Assembly (NCBI RefSeq): GCF_900143625.1
Contig: NZ_FRFF01000064.1
Span: 1-64,000, forward strand
Direction of reading: 5' to 3'
Length of the DNA: 64,000 nucleotides
DNA from: Nocardiopsis sp. JB363
GTDB lineage: Bacteria; Actinomycetota; Actinomycetes; Streptosporangiales; Streptosporangiaceae
The notes beneath the pieces were generated by a model that saw only the letters and a list, made by a program, of their open reading frames with translations, was not told the DNA's origin and made no database searches. Position 1 is the stretch's first letter; every line of letters begins with the position of its first letter. A program made the position numbers and the translations under genes. Below are positions 52,017 to 60,873 of this stretch, in pieces.

Positions 52017-52777
52017 AGTGCGGCTGGACCTTTCGAAAGACTGCCAGGGGATGCGCCGAGCGGAGCGCGAGGTTCGTGCGACCCGGTACCGACACCCGCG
52101 TCGTGGGCGCTCGGAAGGGTCACACGATGAGCGGGCCCGTCCACCACAGATCGATGGAACGACGGGATGGCCCATCTGTTCGTACAGGGGTGACGGTGAC
52201 GCCCTTTCGGAGTTCGTTCCGTGGACAACCGCCAACGGACCGAAACGCTAGATCAGAACGGAGGGGAGTGCAGGACTTTTCCCAGAATTTCCCACGCCAT
52301 CCACGATCACCCTCCATGCGCATTCGATCACAATTCGTCATTGTAGCTGTTCAGGGCTTGATCATGAGCCGCTCACCGGCACTCAGCACGGCCAGGAACC
52401 ATCGATCAGAGGCGAAAACTTTTCTTCCGGATACCCCGAAAAAACACTAAGCAACTTAGTGGATTCACTCTTCGACCCTCACCGGAAGGCGCCTTAACCC
52501 GGATATGAACAATTGTCGGCAACATGCCTAATGCCCGAATAGCGCATATTTTCCGACTCCGTGCTGCGCAATCTTGAAAACCCCTCCCGGAAATCACTGG
52601 AAACGCTGGTCAGAGCACCTACGCTGACTCGTGATGGGCCTCTCACAAGTCATTCCCGTCCAACACCACAGCGGGGAACCGAGCACCATCCAGCCATGTC
52701 GGCCAACCGGATCCGGCGGGCGCACGTCCTTCATCTCAGCGGACATGCCCACAGATCCCCCCGTACTGGAGCATGCG
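52017..52777. other. Long regulatory region between chaplin and CapA-like genes
   Basis: No credible gene in 761 bp between divergent genes. The part from about 52250 to 52620 is markedly less GC-rich than the window as a whole and contains runs of A and T; it also holds the palindrome at 52445-52461. It must carry both promoters. Long leaders are common before developmentally controlled chaplin genes. I saw no riboswitch that I could name. Confidence 0.55.
52445..52461. repeat. Palindrome in the AT-richer spacer
   Basis: CACTAAG-CAA-CTTAGTG has perfect 7-bp arms and a 3-base centre and lies 430 bp before the chaplin start and 317 bp before the CapA-like start. It could be an operator or a small hairpin in a leader. 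Confidence 0.5.
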
Positions 52778-53899
52778 ATGAACCTCGAACACCCGCGTCC
52801 ACACAAGCTCCGGGTCCTCGCGGTCGGCACCGCGACCCTGGCGTTCGCCCTCACCGCCGCCTGTTCCTCGGCAGACCAGAACACCTCGCCCGACGAGGGT
52901 GCCGTACCCCCCGGGGAAGGCACCGACGAACCCCAGGCGTCCACCGAGGAGGCGTCCGAGCCCTTCACCATCGCCTTCGGTGGCGACGTGATGTTCGAGG
53001 GCCTGCTCCTGCCCCGGCTCGACGACCCCTCGACCGCCCTCGACCCGATCTCCGAACGCCTCTCCGCCGCCGACCTGGCCATGGTCAACTTGGAGACCGC
53101 CGTCACCGAGGGCGGCACACCCGTCCCCGACAAGGACTATGTCTTCCGCGCCCCGGCGACCGCCCTGGAGGCGCTGGACCTGGCGGGTGTGGACGTGGCC
53201 ACCGTCGCCAACAACCACGGCATGGACTACGGCGAGGACGGGCTCCTCGACACCCTGGACAACGGTGACGACTCCCCTGTCGCCCTCGTGGGCGCCGGCC
53301 ACGACGCCGACGAGGCCTACGCCCCGCACGTCGCCGAGGTCAACGGCCAGAGCGTCGCCCTGTTCGGCGCCACGGACGTACTGGACGAAGAGCTCATCCC
53401 CGCGTGGACCGCGGGCGAGGACGAGCCCGGTCTGGCCACCACCAAGTACGAGATGAAGGACCGGTTGCTGGATGCGGTCACGGATGCCGCAGCCGAACAC
53501 GACAACGTCGTCGTCTTCCTGCACTGGGGGCTGGAAGGTGCGCACTGTCCGCTCCCGCACGCCCCCGAACTGGCCGACGAGATCATCGACGCCGGCGCCG
53601 CCGCCGTGGTCGGCGGGCACGCGCACGTGTTGTCCCCGGGCGGGTTCCAGGGTGACGCCTACGTGCACTACGGCCTGAGCAACTTCGTGTTCTACAACTT
53701 CGAAGGCCCGACCGCCGAGACCGGGGTGCTCACCCTCACCTTCGACCAGGGCAATGTCCTGGAGGCCGGTTGGGCGCCCGCCCGGATCCAGGAAGGTGTG
53801 CCCGTTCCCTACGAGGACGAGGAGGCCGAACGGGCCCACCGAACGTGGGTGGACATGCGCGCCGACTGCGGACTCCCGCTCAGCGAATCCCCGGCCTGA
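52778..53899 (+). CDS. CapA/PgsA-like lipoprotein with a metallophosphatase-type fold
   Basis: A 373-residue lipoprotein (lipobox LTAAC, Cys29) with a CapA-type domain. Conserved blocks include FGGDVMFEG, MVNLETAVTEGG, VANNHGMDYGEDG, VVFLHWGLEG and VVGGHAHVLSPGG, which carry the Asp, Asn and His ligands of the metallophosphoesterase superfamily. CapA takes part in poly-gamma-glutamate capsule making; no capB or capC gene is near, so the true substrate is open. The ATG at 52778 has TGGAG upstream. Its last 20 bp overlap the convergent regulator gene. Confidence 0.86.
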   Translation: MNLEHPRPHKLRVLAVGTATLAFALTAACSSADQNTSPDEGAVPPGEGTDEPQASTEEASEPFTIAFGGDVMFEGLLLPRLDDPSTALDPISERLSAADLAMVNLETAVTEGGTPVPDKDYVFRAPATALEALDLAGVDVATVANNHGMDYGEDGLLDTLDNGDDSPVALVGAGHDADEAYAPHVAEVNGQSVALFGATDVLDEELIPAWTAGEDEPGLATTKYEMKDRLLDAVTDAAAEHDNVVVFLHWGLEGAHCPLPHAPELADEIIDAGAAAVVGGHAHVLSPGGFQGDAYVHYGLSNFVFYNFEGPTAETGVLTLTFDQGNVLEAGWAPARIQEGVPVPYEDEEAERAHRTWVDMRADCGLPLSESPA

Positions 53900-54932
53900 T
53901 CCCCGGCCCCGACCCGGTGCCCTCGATCAACGGCGTGAGTCCGTCCAGCAGGTGTTTCAGGCCGACCTCGAAGATCGCGTCGACGTCGGGCGGACCGGAG
54001 ACACTGAACATGAGGGGGAAACGGCCCTCGGCGGCGTGACGCAGGAACTCCGGGGCCCGGGAGCGCCACCACTGATCGGCGTCCATCCCGAACTCGTGGT
54101 CCTCCAAGGCCACCCTCGTGGCTTGGAGGGCCATACCGGAGGTATAGGCCGATACGAAGGCGAGGACGTCCTGTGCCTCGTCGGCGGAGCGTCCCTGTCC
54201 GGTGATCACCTTCAGCATCCACTCGGCGTTCATCATCAGCCCCGGGGAGACGACCGCCCCGGCCATCATGGTCAGCCGCATGGCCCACGGGTGCTGCCGG
54301 TAGATCCTCCACTCCCCGACCAGGGCCAGTTCGAGGGCCTCCCGCCAGTCGGCGGGCGGTGGTTCGGGCAACGCGGCGTCGATGTAGACGCGGTCGATCA
54401 TCGCCGTCATCAGCGCGCCCTTGCTCGCGACGTGGCGGTAGAGGGCCATCGTGCTCACCCGCAGCTCCGTGGAGACCCTGCGCATGGACAGCCCTTCGAT
54501 GCCCTCGGCGTCGGCGACGGAGATCGCGGCCCGGACGATGACCTCGCGGGTGAGGGCGGGTTCGGTCTGGGAGCGGCGCTCACGTCGCCGTTCGGATTCA
54601 CGCCTCGCCGACTCCGGATCCGACTCCGACTCCGACTCCGGATCCGGTACCGGTTCGGGAACCGAAGCGGGCGCGGAGGGCGACATCGGTTCCGGGTCGG
54701 GTCCGCCCCGCACGACGGTCCCGACCCCGCGTACCGCCTCCACCAGCCCTTCCCGGCGCAACGCCGTCAGCGCCTTGGTGGCGGTGGCCATGGCGACCCC
54801 CCACTCCCGGGTGATCTCCCGCGTGGAGGGAACCCGGTCGCCGGGCCGAAGCTCCCCCGAGTCGATACGCGCGCGGATGTCGACGAAGACCCGCGCGTAG
54901 GGCGGGAGCCCTCGTCCTGAAGTCGTGGACAC
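53880..54932 (-). CDS. GntR-TetR fusion transcriptional regulator
   Basis: A 350-residue regulator with two DNA-binding domains. Residues 8-75 are a GntR winged helix (YARVFVDIRARIDSGELRPGDRVPS, LRREGLVEAVRGVGTVV). A linker rich in Ser, Glu, Asp and Pro (76-118) leads to a TetR helix-turn-helix (LTREVIVRAAISVADAEGIEGLSMRRVSTEL, MALYRHVASKGAL) and a TetR_C ligand domain. It is divergent from the DUF418 gene, and inverted copies of an 11-bp motif lie between them. GTG start with AAAGGGG upstream. It probably represses the DUF418 gene and itself. Confidence 0.9.
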   Translation of the reverse strand: MSTTSGRGLPPYARVFVDIRARIDSGELRPGDRVPSTREITREWGVAMATATKALTALRREGLVEAVRGVGTVVRGGPDPEPMSPSAPASVPEPVPDPESESESDPESARRESERRRERRSQTEPALTREVIVRAAISVADAEGIEGLSMRRVSTELRVSTMALYRHVASKGALMTAMIDRVYIDAALPEPPPADWREALELALVGEWRIYRQHPWAMRLTMMAGAVVSPGLMMNAEWMLKVITGQGRSADEAQDVLAFVSAYTSGMALQATRVALEDHEFGMDADQWWRSRAPEFLRHAAEGRFPLMFSVSGPPDVDAIFEVGLKHLLDGLTPLIEGTGSGPGIRPGIR

Positions 54933-54972
54933 AGCCGGCCCCTTTCGGCCACTCTTCGCTCGGACCGCAGAG

Positions 54973-55062
54973 TGTACTAGTGCGCATGCGATCGAGAAAT
55001 GCCCCGGAGCACCCCTTCAAACCACGCCCACAAACCTCTTCCACCCCTAGTGCACTAGTACA
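54973..55062. promoter_or_regulatory. Inverted operator pair in the divergent promoter region
   Basis: TGTACTAGTGC at 54973-54983 is the exact reverse complement of GCACTAGTACA at 55052-55062; the second copy is part of a 12-bp palindrome CTAGTGCACTAG (55047-55058). The two copies are 79 bp apart, between the GntR-TetR gene and the DUF418 gene. The pair is the likely binding site of the fusion regulator. The rest of 54933-55230 shows no gene. Confidence 0.75.
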
Positions 55063-55230
55063 TCAACCTGCGATAACGCTGAAAAATGAGGGTTCACAGC
55101 GGCGCACATCCGTGTTTACCTTGTACGCATACGGTGCACCACCCACGAGGAACACACCCGTCGGCCGCGGGTGCGTACAACGTCCACCCAGCCGTGCAGG
55201 CCACGGCCCTCGGCCCTTCCGGAGCCCACC

Positions 55231-56403
55231 ATGTCCCACACGTCCACGTCCAGGCCACCAGCCCCGGACACCACGGACCGCCCGCTGCCACTCGACCGCC
55301 GTTCCCTGGCCCCCGACCTGGCCCGTGGCGTCATGCTCCTGGTCATCGCGCTCGCCCACGCGCACCTGTTCACCCTCCTCATCGGTGGCCCCGAGAACCC
55401 GCTCACCATCGCGGACCGGATCACCGACGCGGGCACCATCATGTTCGTGGACCTGCGCGGTTACCCCATGTTCGCGGCACTGTTCGGATACGGACTCGCC
55501 CGGATCCACCACCGACGCGGCGAACGGGGACACGAATGGCGCCGGACCCGCGGCCTGCTGCGCCGGCGTGGCCTCTGGCTGATCGTCTTCGGCCTGGCGC
55601 ACGCCGCCCTGCTCTTTCCCGGAGACATCCTGGCCGTCTACGGCCTGGTGGCGCTGCTCCTCGTCGGGGTACTGCGGTTCCGCGACCGGACGCTGGTGAT
55701 CCTCGCGCTGGCCTGGCTGCCCGTGGCCGCCGCCGTCCACGCGCTGGTCGGCGCCGACGATGCCATGACAGGGGCCGGCCTGCCGCTGATGCCCGACGGC
55801 TTCGTGAACGAGCTCCTCTTCCGCCTGGAACTGTTCGCGATCCTCTTCGTGATGATGTTCATCAGCACGATCGTCCCGTTCCTGGTCGGGGTCCTGGCGG
55901 GCCGACACCGTGTCCTGGAACGGCCGCGCGAACACCTGCGGCTGCTGCGCGCGACCGCGTTCGTGGGCATCCCCCTGTCCGTTCTGGGCGGACTGCCCTT
56001 GGCTCTGGCCAAGGCTGGTGTGTGGACCGACGCGACCCCGTTGGACGTACTCGTCGTCACCCCGCTGCACCAGGTGACCGGATACGCGGGCGGCCTGGGA
56101 TACGCGGCGCTCATCGCACTCATCGCCGCCCGTGCGACCGGACCACGAGGGCCGGTGACCGACGCCCTGGCCGCGCTCGGCCAACGCTCCATGACCTTCT
56201 ACCTCGCCCAGTCGGTGGCGTGGGCGGTGCTGTTCTCCTCCTACACGCTCCACGTCCAGCACACGTCCCCGGCCGCCGGGGTGGGCATCGCCGTCGTGGT
56301 GTGGGCGGCCACCGTGCTGCTCGCCGACCTCATGCGCCGCCGGGACAAGCGCGGGCCGGCCGAGGTGGCGCTGCGCCGACTCACCTATGGGCCGTCCCGC
56401 TGA
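55231..56403 (+). CDS. DUF418 membrane protein
   Basis: A 390-residue integral membrane protein with about ten spans. The opening DLARGVMLLVIALAHAHLFTLLIGG and GYPMFAALFGYGLARIHHRRG, and the C-terminal DALAALGQRSMTFYLAQSVAWAVLFSS, are the DUF418 family blocks. The family is distantly related to acyltransferase-3 proteins and has no established reaction; members may be transporters. The ATG at 55231 has CGGAGCC upstream. It is divergent from and probably controlled by the GntR-TetR fusion protein. Confidence 0.85.
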   Translation: MSHTSTSRPPAPDTTDRPLPLDRRSLAPDLARGVMLLVIALAHAHLFTLLIGGPENPLTIADRITDAGTIMFVDLRGYPMFAALFGYGLARIHHRRGERGHEWRRTRGLLRRRGLWLIVFGLAHAALLFPGDILAVYGLVALLLVGVLRFRDRTLVILALAWLPVAAAVHALVGADDAMTGAGLPLMPDGFVNELLFRLELFAILFVMMFISTIVPFLVGVLAGRHRVLERPREHLRLLRATAFVGIPLSVLGGLPLALAKAGVWTDATPLDVLVVTPLHQVTGYAGGLGYAALIALIAARATGPRGPVTDALAALGQRSMTFYLAQSVAWAVLFSSYTLHVQHTSPAAGVGIAVVVWAATVLLADLMRRRDKRGPAEVALRRLTYGPSR

Positions 56404-56407
56404 GACC

Positions 56408-56432
56408 GCGGGCCCGGGGGTGCCGGGCCCGC
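56408..56432. terminator. Bidirectional terminator between DUF418 and add
   Basis: A 10-bp perfect stem, GCGGGCCCGG (56408-56417) with CCGGGCCCGC (56423-56432), and a 5-base loop, filling the gap between convergent stops. Confidence 0.85.
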
Positions 56433-56436
56433 CCCC

Positions 56437-57465
56437 TCAGGACACCCCGTGCCGGGCGGCCACCGCGTCGATCTCCGCCAGCAGCGCACGCCGGCGCGCC
56501 GCGCCCAGGTAGGACGCCTCGACCCCGTTACGGGCCAGACGCACCAGCCCGGCGGCACCCAGCAGGTCGTGGGCGATGCGGTACTCACCGGTCAGGTCAC
56601 TGCCGAACATCGTGGGGTCGTCGCTGTTGAGGGTGACCAACAGCCCCGCGTCGAACATGGCCGGCAGGGGGTGGTCCTCGATCCGCTCCACGGCGCGGGT
56701 CCGCAGATTGGAGGTGGGACTGACGTCGACGGGTAGTTGCTCGTCGACCAGACGGGCCACCAACTCCGAGTCCTTCATGGTGTCGATACCGTGCCCGATC
56801 CGCTCCGCCTTCAGGAGGTCCAGCGCCTCGCGGACCCGTACCGGACCGCCGTGCTCGCCCGCGTGCGGCAGGCTCGCCAGACCGGCCGCCCGGGCCCGTC
56901 CGAACACCTCCGCGTAGGGCTCCAACGGGGACTCCACACCGCCCACCCCGAAACCGACCACGCTCGACGGGCCGTCCCGGAGCACGGCCGCCACCGTGTT
57001 CTCGGCGGCCTCCAACCCGAAGTCCGCGGGAAAGTCGGGGATCCACCTGAGTTGGACACCGTGGTCGCGTTCGGCTTCGATCCGGGCCTGTTCGATGCCG
57101 TCGAACACCACCTTCGCCGGTACCCCGCGCATCAGGTGGGTGTACAGGCTCACGTGGACCTCCGCGTAGCGGACGTTCTGCGCGGCCAGTTCCTCGGCGA
57201 CGACCGAGGTCAACAGCGCGAAGTCGGCTTCCTCGCGCAGAGTGCGCACCGACGCCAGATAGACCTCGATGAAGTGCGGGAAGTCGGTGAAGGCATACCA
57301 GCTTCGAAGCTCTTCGAGGGTGTCCGGGACACCGTCGACCCGATGGCGTTTCGCCAGTTCGAAGAGGGTCTCGGCGGGCATCGAACCTTCGAGGTGGACG
57401 TGGAGTTCCACCTTGGGCAGGTCATCGACGAGCGACCCGGCGAGGACGTGGGGATCCTGGGACAT
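56437..57465 (-). CDS. add: Adenosine deaminase
   Basis: A 342-residue zinc enzyme that converts adenosine or deoxyadenosine to inosine or deoxyinosine in purine salvage. Active-site blocks are KVELHVHLEGSMPAETL (zinc histidines near 22-24), PHAGEHGG (His and Glu), ERIGHG, DVSPTSNLRTRA and LNSDDPTMFGSDLTGEY with the catalytic Asp pair. The ATG at 57465 was chosen; the open frame farther upstream lacks similarity. A single-gene unit. Confidence 0.95.
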   Translation of the reverse strand: MSQDPHVLAGSLVDDLPKVELHVHLEGSMPAETLFELAKRHRVDGVPDTLEELRSWYAFTDFPHFIEVYLASVRTLREEADFALLTSVVAEELAAQNVRYAEVHVSLYTHLMRGVPAKVVFDGIEQARIEAERDHGVQLRWIPDFPADFGLEAAENTVAAVLRDGPSSVVGFGVGGVESPLEPYAEVFGRARAAGLASLPHAGEHGGPVRVREALDLLKAERIGHGIDTMKDSELVARLVDEQLPVDVSPTSNLRTRAVERIEDHPLPAMFDAGLLVTLNSDDPTMFGSDLTGEYRIAHDLLGAAGLVRLARNGVEASYLGAARRRALLAEIDAVAARHGVS

Positions 57466-57637
57466 GGAGACAACCTCAGGGCATAGTGCGAATGCGGTCC
57501 GACTTCGCAACCTAGGGGACGACACCTTCGGACGACGGGTCGTCGAGACGGACCTGACGAAAGTTCGGGAACTCCGGGGTGGAGAACTGACTTCCGTGCA
57601 TGGTGCGGGCGGCGTCCGAATTCGTAGTGTGAGCGCC

Positions 57638-58282
57638 ATGACCTCCCCGCTCTGGAAAAACTCGTACGCCTCGGTTCCGTCCTCGGGTCCCACCTCGGGG
57701 CAGGTGGCCCAGGCCCGGCTCCGACTGCACGCTCAGCATCACCCGGTGGCCCACTCCGCTCTCTGGGGGGCCGGCGCCGGGGTCATCGCCCTTCTCCTCG
57801 CCGGGATGTTGACCGCCCCGAACCTGACCGATCCGGCCGGCGTCCCCGGCTGGGTCCTGGGCGCCGTCGCCATCATGACCCTGGCCGTCACCCTGTTGTC
57901 CGGACTGGCCGCGTACTCGATCCTGCGCGTGATGCCCGCGTCGCCCGAGACCGATCCAGTGCGATACGCCATCGCCCGACGCCAGGCGGCCTCCGGAGCA
58001 CCGGGTCCGGATGAGCAGGTCAACCGGACCGCCCGACACATGATCGACCACCTCGTCTACGTGTCGAACCCGACCTACCGGTTCGTACCACTGCTGATCG
58101 CCGCGGCCGCCTTCGCCGTCCGCCCCCTGATCGACATGGCCGGCTCCGGGGCCGAGACCTGGACGCTGTTCGAGTTCGCTCCGGCCGCGCTCTTCATCGT
58201 GGGCATGGTCGTCATCGAGCCCCTGGCCGAGCGTGAGCAGACCGCCTGCGAATCCTTCCGCGAGCAGTACGACACCGAGTGA
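57638..58282 (+). CDS. Unknown integral membrane protein
   Basis: A 214-residue protein with four predicted spans in two pairs (about 43-60 and 75-96; 150-165 and 180-200). Between the pairs lies a charged cytoplasmic region (ILRVMPASPETDPVRYAIARRQAA, DEQVNRTARHMIDHL). I do not recognise the family. ATG at 57638 was chosen; earlier in-frame starts would overlap the divergent add gene. It is followed by a strong terminator. Confidence 0.68.
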   Translation: MTSPLWKNSYASVPSSGPTSGQVAQARLRLHAQHHPVAHSALWGAGAGVIALLLAGMLTAPNLTDPAGVPGWVLGAVAIMTLAVTLLSGLAAYSILRVMPASPETDPVRYAIARRQAASGAPGPDEQVNRTARHMIDHLVYVSNPTYRFVPLLIAAAAFAVRPLIDMAGSGAETWTLFEFAPAALFIVGMVVIEPLAEREQTACESFREQYDTE

Positions 58283-58284
58283 GC

Positions 58285-58314
58285 CGGTGGCCCGGGCCAA
58301 AGCCCGGGCCACCG
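58285..58314. terminator. Bidirectional terminator
   Basis: A 13-bp perfect stem, CGGTGGCCCGGGC (58285-58297) with GCCCGGGCCACCG (58302-58314), and the loop CAAA, between convergent genes. The best hairpin in the window. Confidence 0.92.
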
Positions 58315-58325
58315 TGCGTTCGGGG

Positions 58326-59786
58326 TCAGACCGACGGCGCTCCGCCGTTGACCTTCCTGGGTACACCGAGCGGGTTGCCGTCCCGCAGTTCGGCGGGCAG
58401 CAGGGTGTCCGGCACCGACTGGTAGGTGACCGGACGCAGGAACCGACGGATCGCGGTGGTGCCCACCGAAGTGTGCGAAGGCGCCGTCGTGGCGGGGTAG
58501 GGGCCGCCATGGGTCATGGCGTGCGTGACCGCCACACCAGTCGGCCACCCGTTCCAGATCACCCGACCCGCCACCGAGGCGCCCAAGGCCAGCAGGGCCG
58601 GCGCGATGGGGTCGTCCTCCTCACCGTGGACGGTGACGGTCAACTGTCCGTGCAGCGCGCCGCCCACCTCCAACAGTCGCTGCTCGTCGGGGTAGGTGAC
58701 CACGAGTGTGGCCGGGCCGAAGCACTCGGTCAGCAAAGCCTCGGAGTGCTCCAGCAGGGAGTCCAGGTCGGTGCGCAGCAGGCTCGGCGACCATCCCTCA
58801 TCGGTCTGTCGCCCCTGGACCAGCACCTCCGTGGCCGGGTGCCCCGACAGGTCGTCCAGCCCGCGCGAGTAGCCCTCCTCGACACGGTCGTTGAGCAACG
58901 GGGCCGCGGCACGGCCCTCAAGGTCGGTGACGAGGGCGTCCAGCTTCGCTCCCTCGGGGACGAACATCACCCCGGGCTTGGTGCAGAACTGGCCCGAACC
59001 CATCGTGGCCGAGCCCGCGTAGCCTTCCAGGACCTCGGTGCCGCGGACGGTCATGGCCGCGCGGGTCACGAAGACCGGGTTGACGCTGCCGAGCTCCCCG
59101 TAGAAGGGGATCGGGTCGGGGCGGGAGACCGCCAGGTCGTACAGGGCGCGCCCACCCGGGATGGACCCGGTGAAGCCGACCGCGCGGGTGAGCGGGTGGG
59201 TCACCGCTTGTTTCCCCGCCTCGAAGCCGACGACCAACGCGAACACCCCTTCGGGTGCGCCCGCGCCCTCAAGGGCCGCGACGACGACATCGGTAGTGCG
59301 GCGGGCCAGCTCCGGGTGGCCCGGGTGGGCCTTGACCACGACGGGGCAGCCCGCGGCCAGCGCCGAGGCGGTGTCTCCGCCGGCGGTGGAGAACGCGAAG
59401 GGGAAGTTGCTCGCCCCGAACACGACCACGGGGCCCAAGGGCACGAGGACGCGGCGCAGGTCCGGGCGGGGGGTGCCCCACTCCGGGTCCGCGGGGTCCA
59501 CCATGGCCTCCAGGTATTCGCCCTGTTCCAGTGTGTCGGCGAACAGACGCAGCTGGAACGTGGTGCGGCCCAGTTCACCGCGGCAGCGTGCCTCGGGATA
59601 GTGCGACTCGGCCATCGCGACGGGGACCAGGTCCTCGGCGGCGGCGTCCAGGCCATCGGCGACCGCGCGCAGCATGCGGGCTCGGTCGGTGGGGGTGAGT
59701 GCGGCGAAGAGGGGCGCGGCGGCGGCAGCGCGCCCCATGACGGCGTCGAGTTCCTCCGCCGTGGTGTCGGGGATGTCCGTGGTCAT
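58326..59786 (-). CDS. NADP-type aldehyde dehydrogenase (2,5-dioxovalerate dehydrogenase group)
   Basis: A 486-residue aldehyde dehydrogenase. It has the Rossmann segment VFGASNFPFAFSTAGGDTASALAAGCPVVVKAHPGHP, the general base Glu in FYGELGSVNPV and the nucleophile Cys in GSGQFCTKPGV. These are the forms found in alpha-ketoglutaric semialdehyde dehydrogenases that end pentose and sugar-acid oxidation. The ATG at 59786 follows AGGAGG. A LacI-family operator lies at 59845-59860, in its promoter, which fits a sugar-responsive catabolic gene; no LacI regulator lies in the window. Confidence 0.9.
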   Translation of the reverse strand: MTTDIPDTTAEELDAVMGRAAAAAPLFAALTPTDRARMLRAVADGLDAAAEDLVPVAMAESHYPEARCRGELGRTTFQLRLFADTLEQGEYLEAMVDPADPEWGTPRPDLRRVLVPLGPVVVFGASNFPFAFSTAGGDTASALAAGCPVVVKAHPGHPELARRTTDVVVAALEGAGAPEGVFALVVGFEAGKQAVTHPLTRAVGFTGSIPGGRALYDLAVSRPDPIPFYGELGSVNPVFVTRAAMTVRGTEVLEGYAGSATMGSGQFCTKPGVMFVPEGAKLDALVTDLEGRAAAPLLNDRVEEGYSRGLDDLSGHPATEVLVQGRQTDEGWSPSLLRTDLDSLLEHSEALLTECFGPATLVVTYPDEQRLLEVGGALHGQLTVTVHGEEDDPIAPALLALGASVAGRVIWNGWPTGVAVTHAMTHGGPYPATTAPSHTSVGTTAIRRFLRPVTYQSVPDTLLPAELRDGNPLGVPRKVNGGAPSV

Positions 59787-60114
59787 GCCTGAACCTCCTG
59801 GAGGGGTGGATGTGCGGGCCCGGACCCACCATGCCATGCCTGGACTGCAAACGGTTGCAGAGGGGTCGCGCTCCGGAGCATGGGCCGAAGGGAGATCCAC
59901 CCGCACGAACTCGTGACGCGACAATACGACTACCGACAGCGACATCAAGCGCGAGTATCGGACGAATGGGGCAAATTTCCCCTTACCCCACCGACCCGCC
60001 CCACCAGGAAGAACGAATGAATCACTCGAACCGGACAAGTGTCCGCACCGAACTTTGGAACGAAACTGGAATTTCTCCGGAACCAGGTGAATCCGAAAAG
60101 GCATCATAGGAGAC
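59787..60114. other. Divergent promoter region of ALDH and TetR genes
   Basis: No gene seen in 328 bp. It holds the LacI-type operator (59845-59860) and, beyond about 59930, an A-rich, less GC-rich stretch that probably contains the TetR gene promoter. Confidence 0.5.
59845..59860. promoter_or_regulatory. LacI/GalR-family operator
   Basis: CTGCAA-ACGG-TTGCAG is a 16-bp dyad whose core fits the LacI/GalR consensus TGNAANCGNTTNCA at every fixed position. It lies 59 bp upstream of the aldehyde dehydrogenase start on its minus-strand promoter side. Confidence 0.75.
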
Positions 60115-60873
60115 GTGACGACCAATTCCCGAAGCTCAACCCCCCCGCGCGCGCGACGATCCTCGGAGCCGAACGACGGGACCGCTCTCCAGCGTGAGAG
60201 CCGTGGGCCCGCCAGAGTCGCCAACGACGAACTCGCGTTCGCGCAGGCCCCCCTACGCCGACTCCCGGCCCAGCAACGCAGTATGGTCCGGGTCCAGCGC
60301 ATGCTCGACTGCTGCGCCGACCTCCTCGACGAGGTCGGCTACGACAACCTGTCCACCACACGGATCGCCGAACGGGCCGGCGTGGCCATCGGCTCCGTCT
60401 ACCAGTTCTTCCCGGACAAGAAGGCGATCACCCAGGCACTCGGGCTACGCTTCCTCGACCAGTTCGGCACCCGGGTCACCGAACGACTCGCCGACGCCTC
60501 CTTCAGCCATTGGACCGGGGCCGCCGATACCATCATCGACGAGTACATCGACATGCACCGCAACGTGCCGGGCTTTCGCAGTCTCCACTTCGGCGACATC
60601 GTCGACCCCCGCCTGCTCAGCGGTGGCAGCGACAACAACCGGGTGATCTCGGTGCGCCTGCGCAAGATCATCGTGTCGGTCACCGGACTCCCCGACGACG
60701 ACGAACTCGACAGAGCCGTCCACGTGTCCGTGGAAGCGGCGGACGCCGTTCTCAAACTCGCCTTCCGTGACAACCCCGAAGGCGACCCCGCGCTGGTGTA
60801 CGAGGCCAAACGCCTGGTCAGCAGCTACCTGTCCCACTTCTCCGAACGTAACGGAGGCGACCATCCGTGGTAG
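60115..60873 (+). CDS. TetR-family transcriptional regulator
   Basis: A 252-residue regulator. An Arg/Ser-rich N-terminal extension of about 50 residues precedes the helix-turn-helix (RMLDCCADLLDEVGYDNLSTTRIAERAGVAIGSVYQFFPDKKAI, residues 62-106 in outline). The ligand domain follows. GTG start. It overlaps the next gene by seven bases, so the alpha/beta-hydrolase-like protein is its co-translated partner and perhaps its target. Confidence 0.88.
   Translation: MTTNSRSSTPPRARRSSEPNDGTALQRESRGPARVANDELAFAQAPLRRLPAQQRSMVRVQRMLDCCADLLDEVGYDNLSTTRIAERAGVAIGSVYQFFPDKKAITQALGLRFLDQFGTRVTERLADASFSHWTGAADTIIDEYIDMHRNVPGFRSLHFGDIVDPRLLSGGSDNNRVISVRLRKIIVSVTGLPDDDELDRAVHVSVEAADAVLKLAFRDNPEGDPALVYEAKRLVSSYLSHFSERNGGDHPW

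Noticed and set aside
52406-52597. 63-codon minus-strand open frame in the AT-richer spacer
   Set aside because: No ribosome binding site, no recognisable domain and unusual codon use for this genome.
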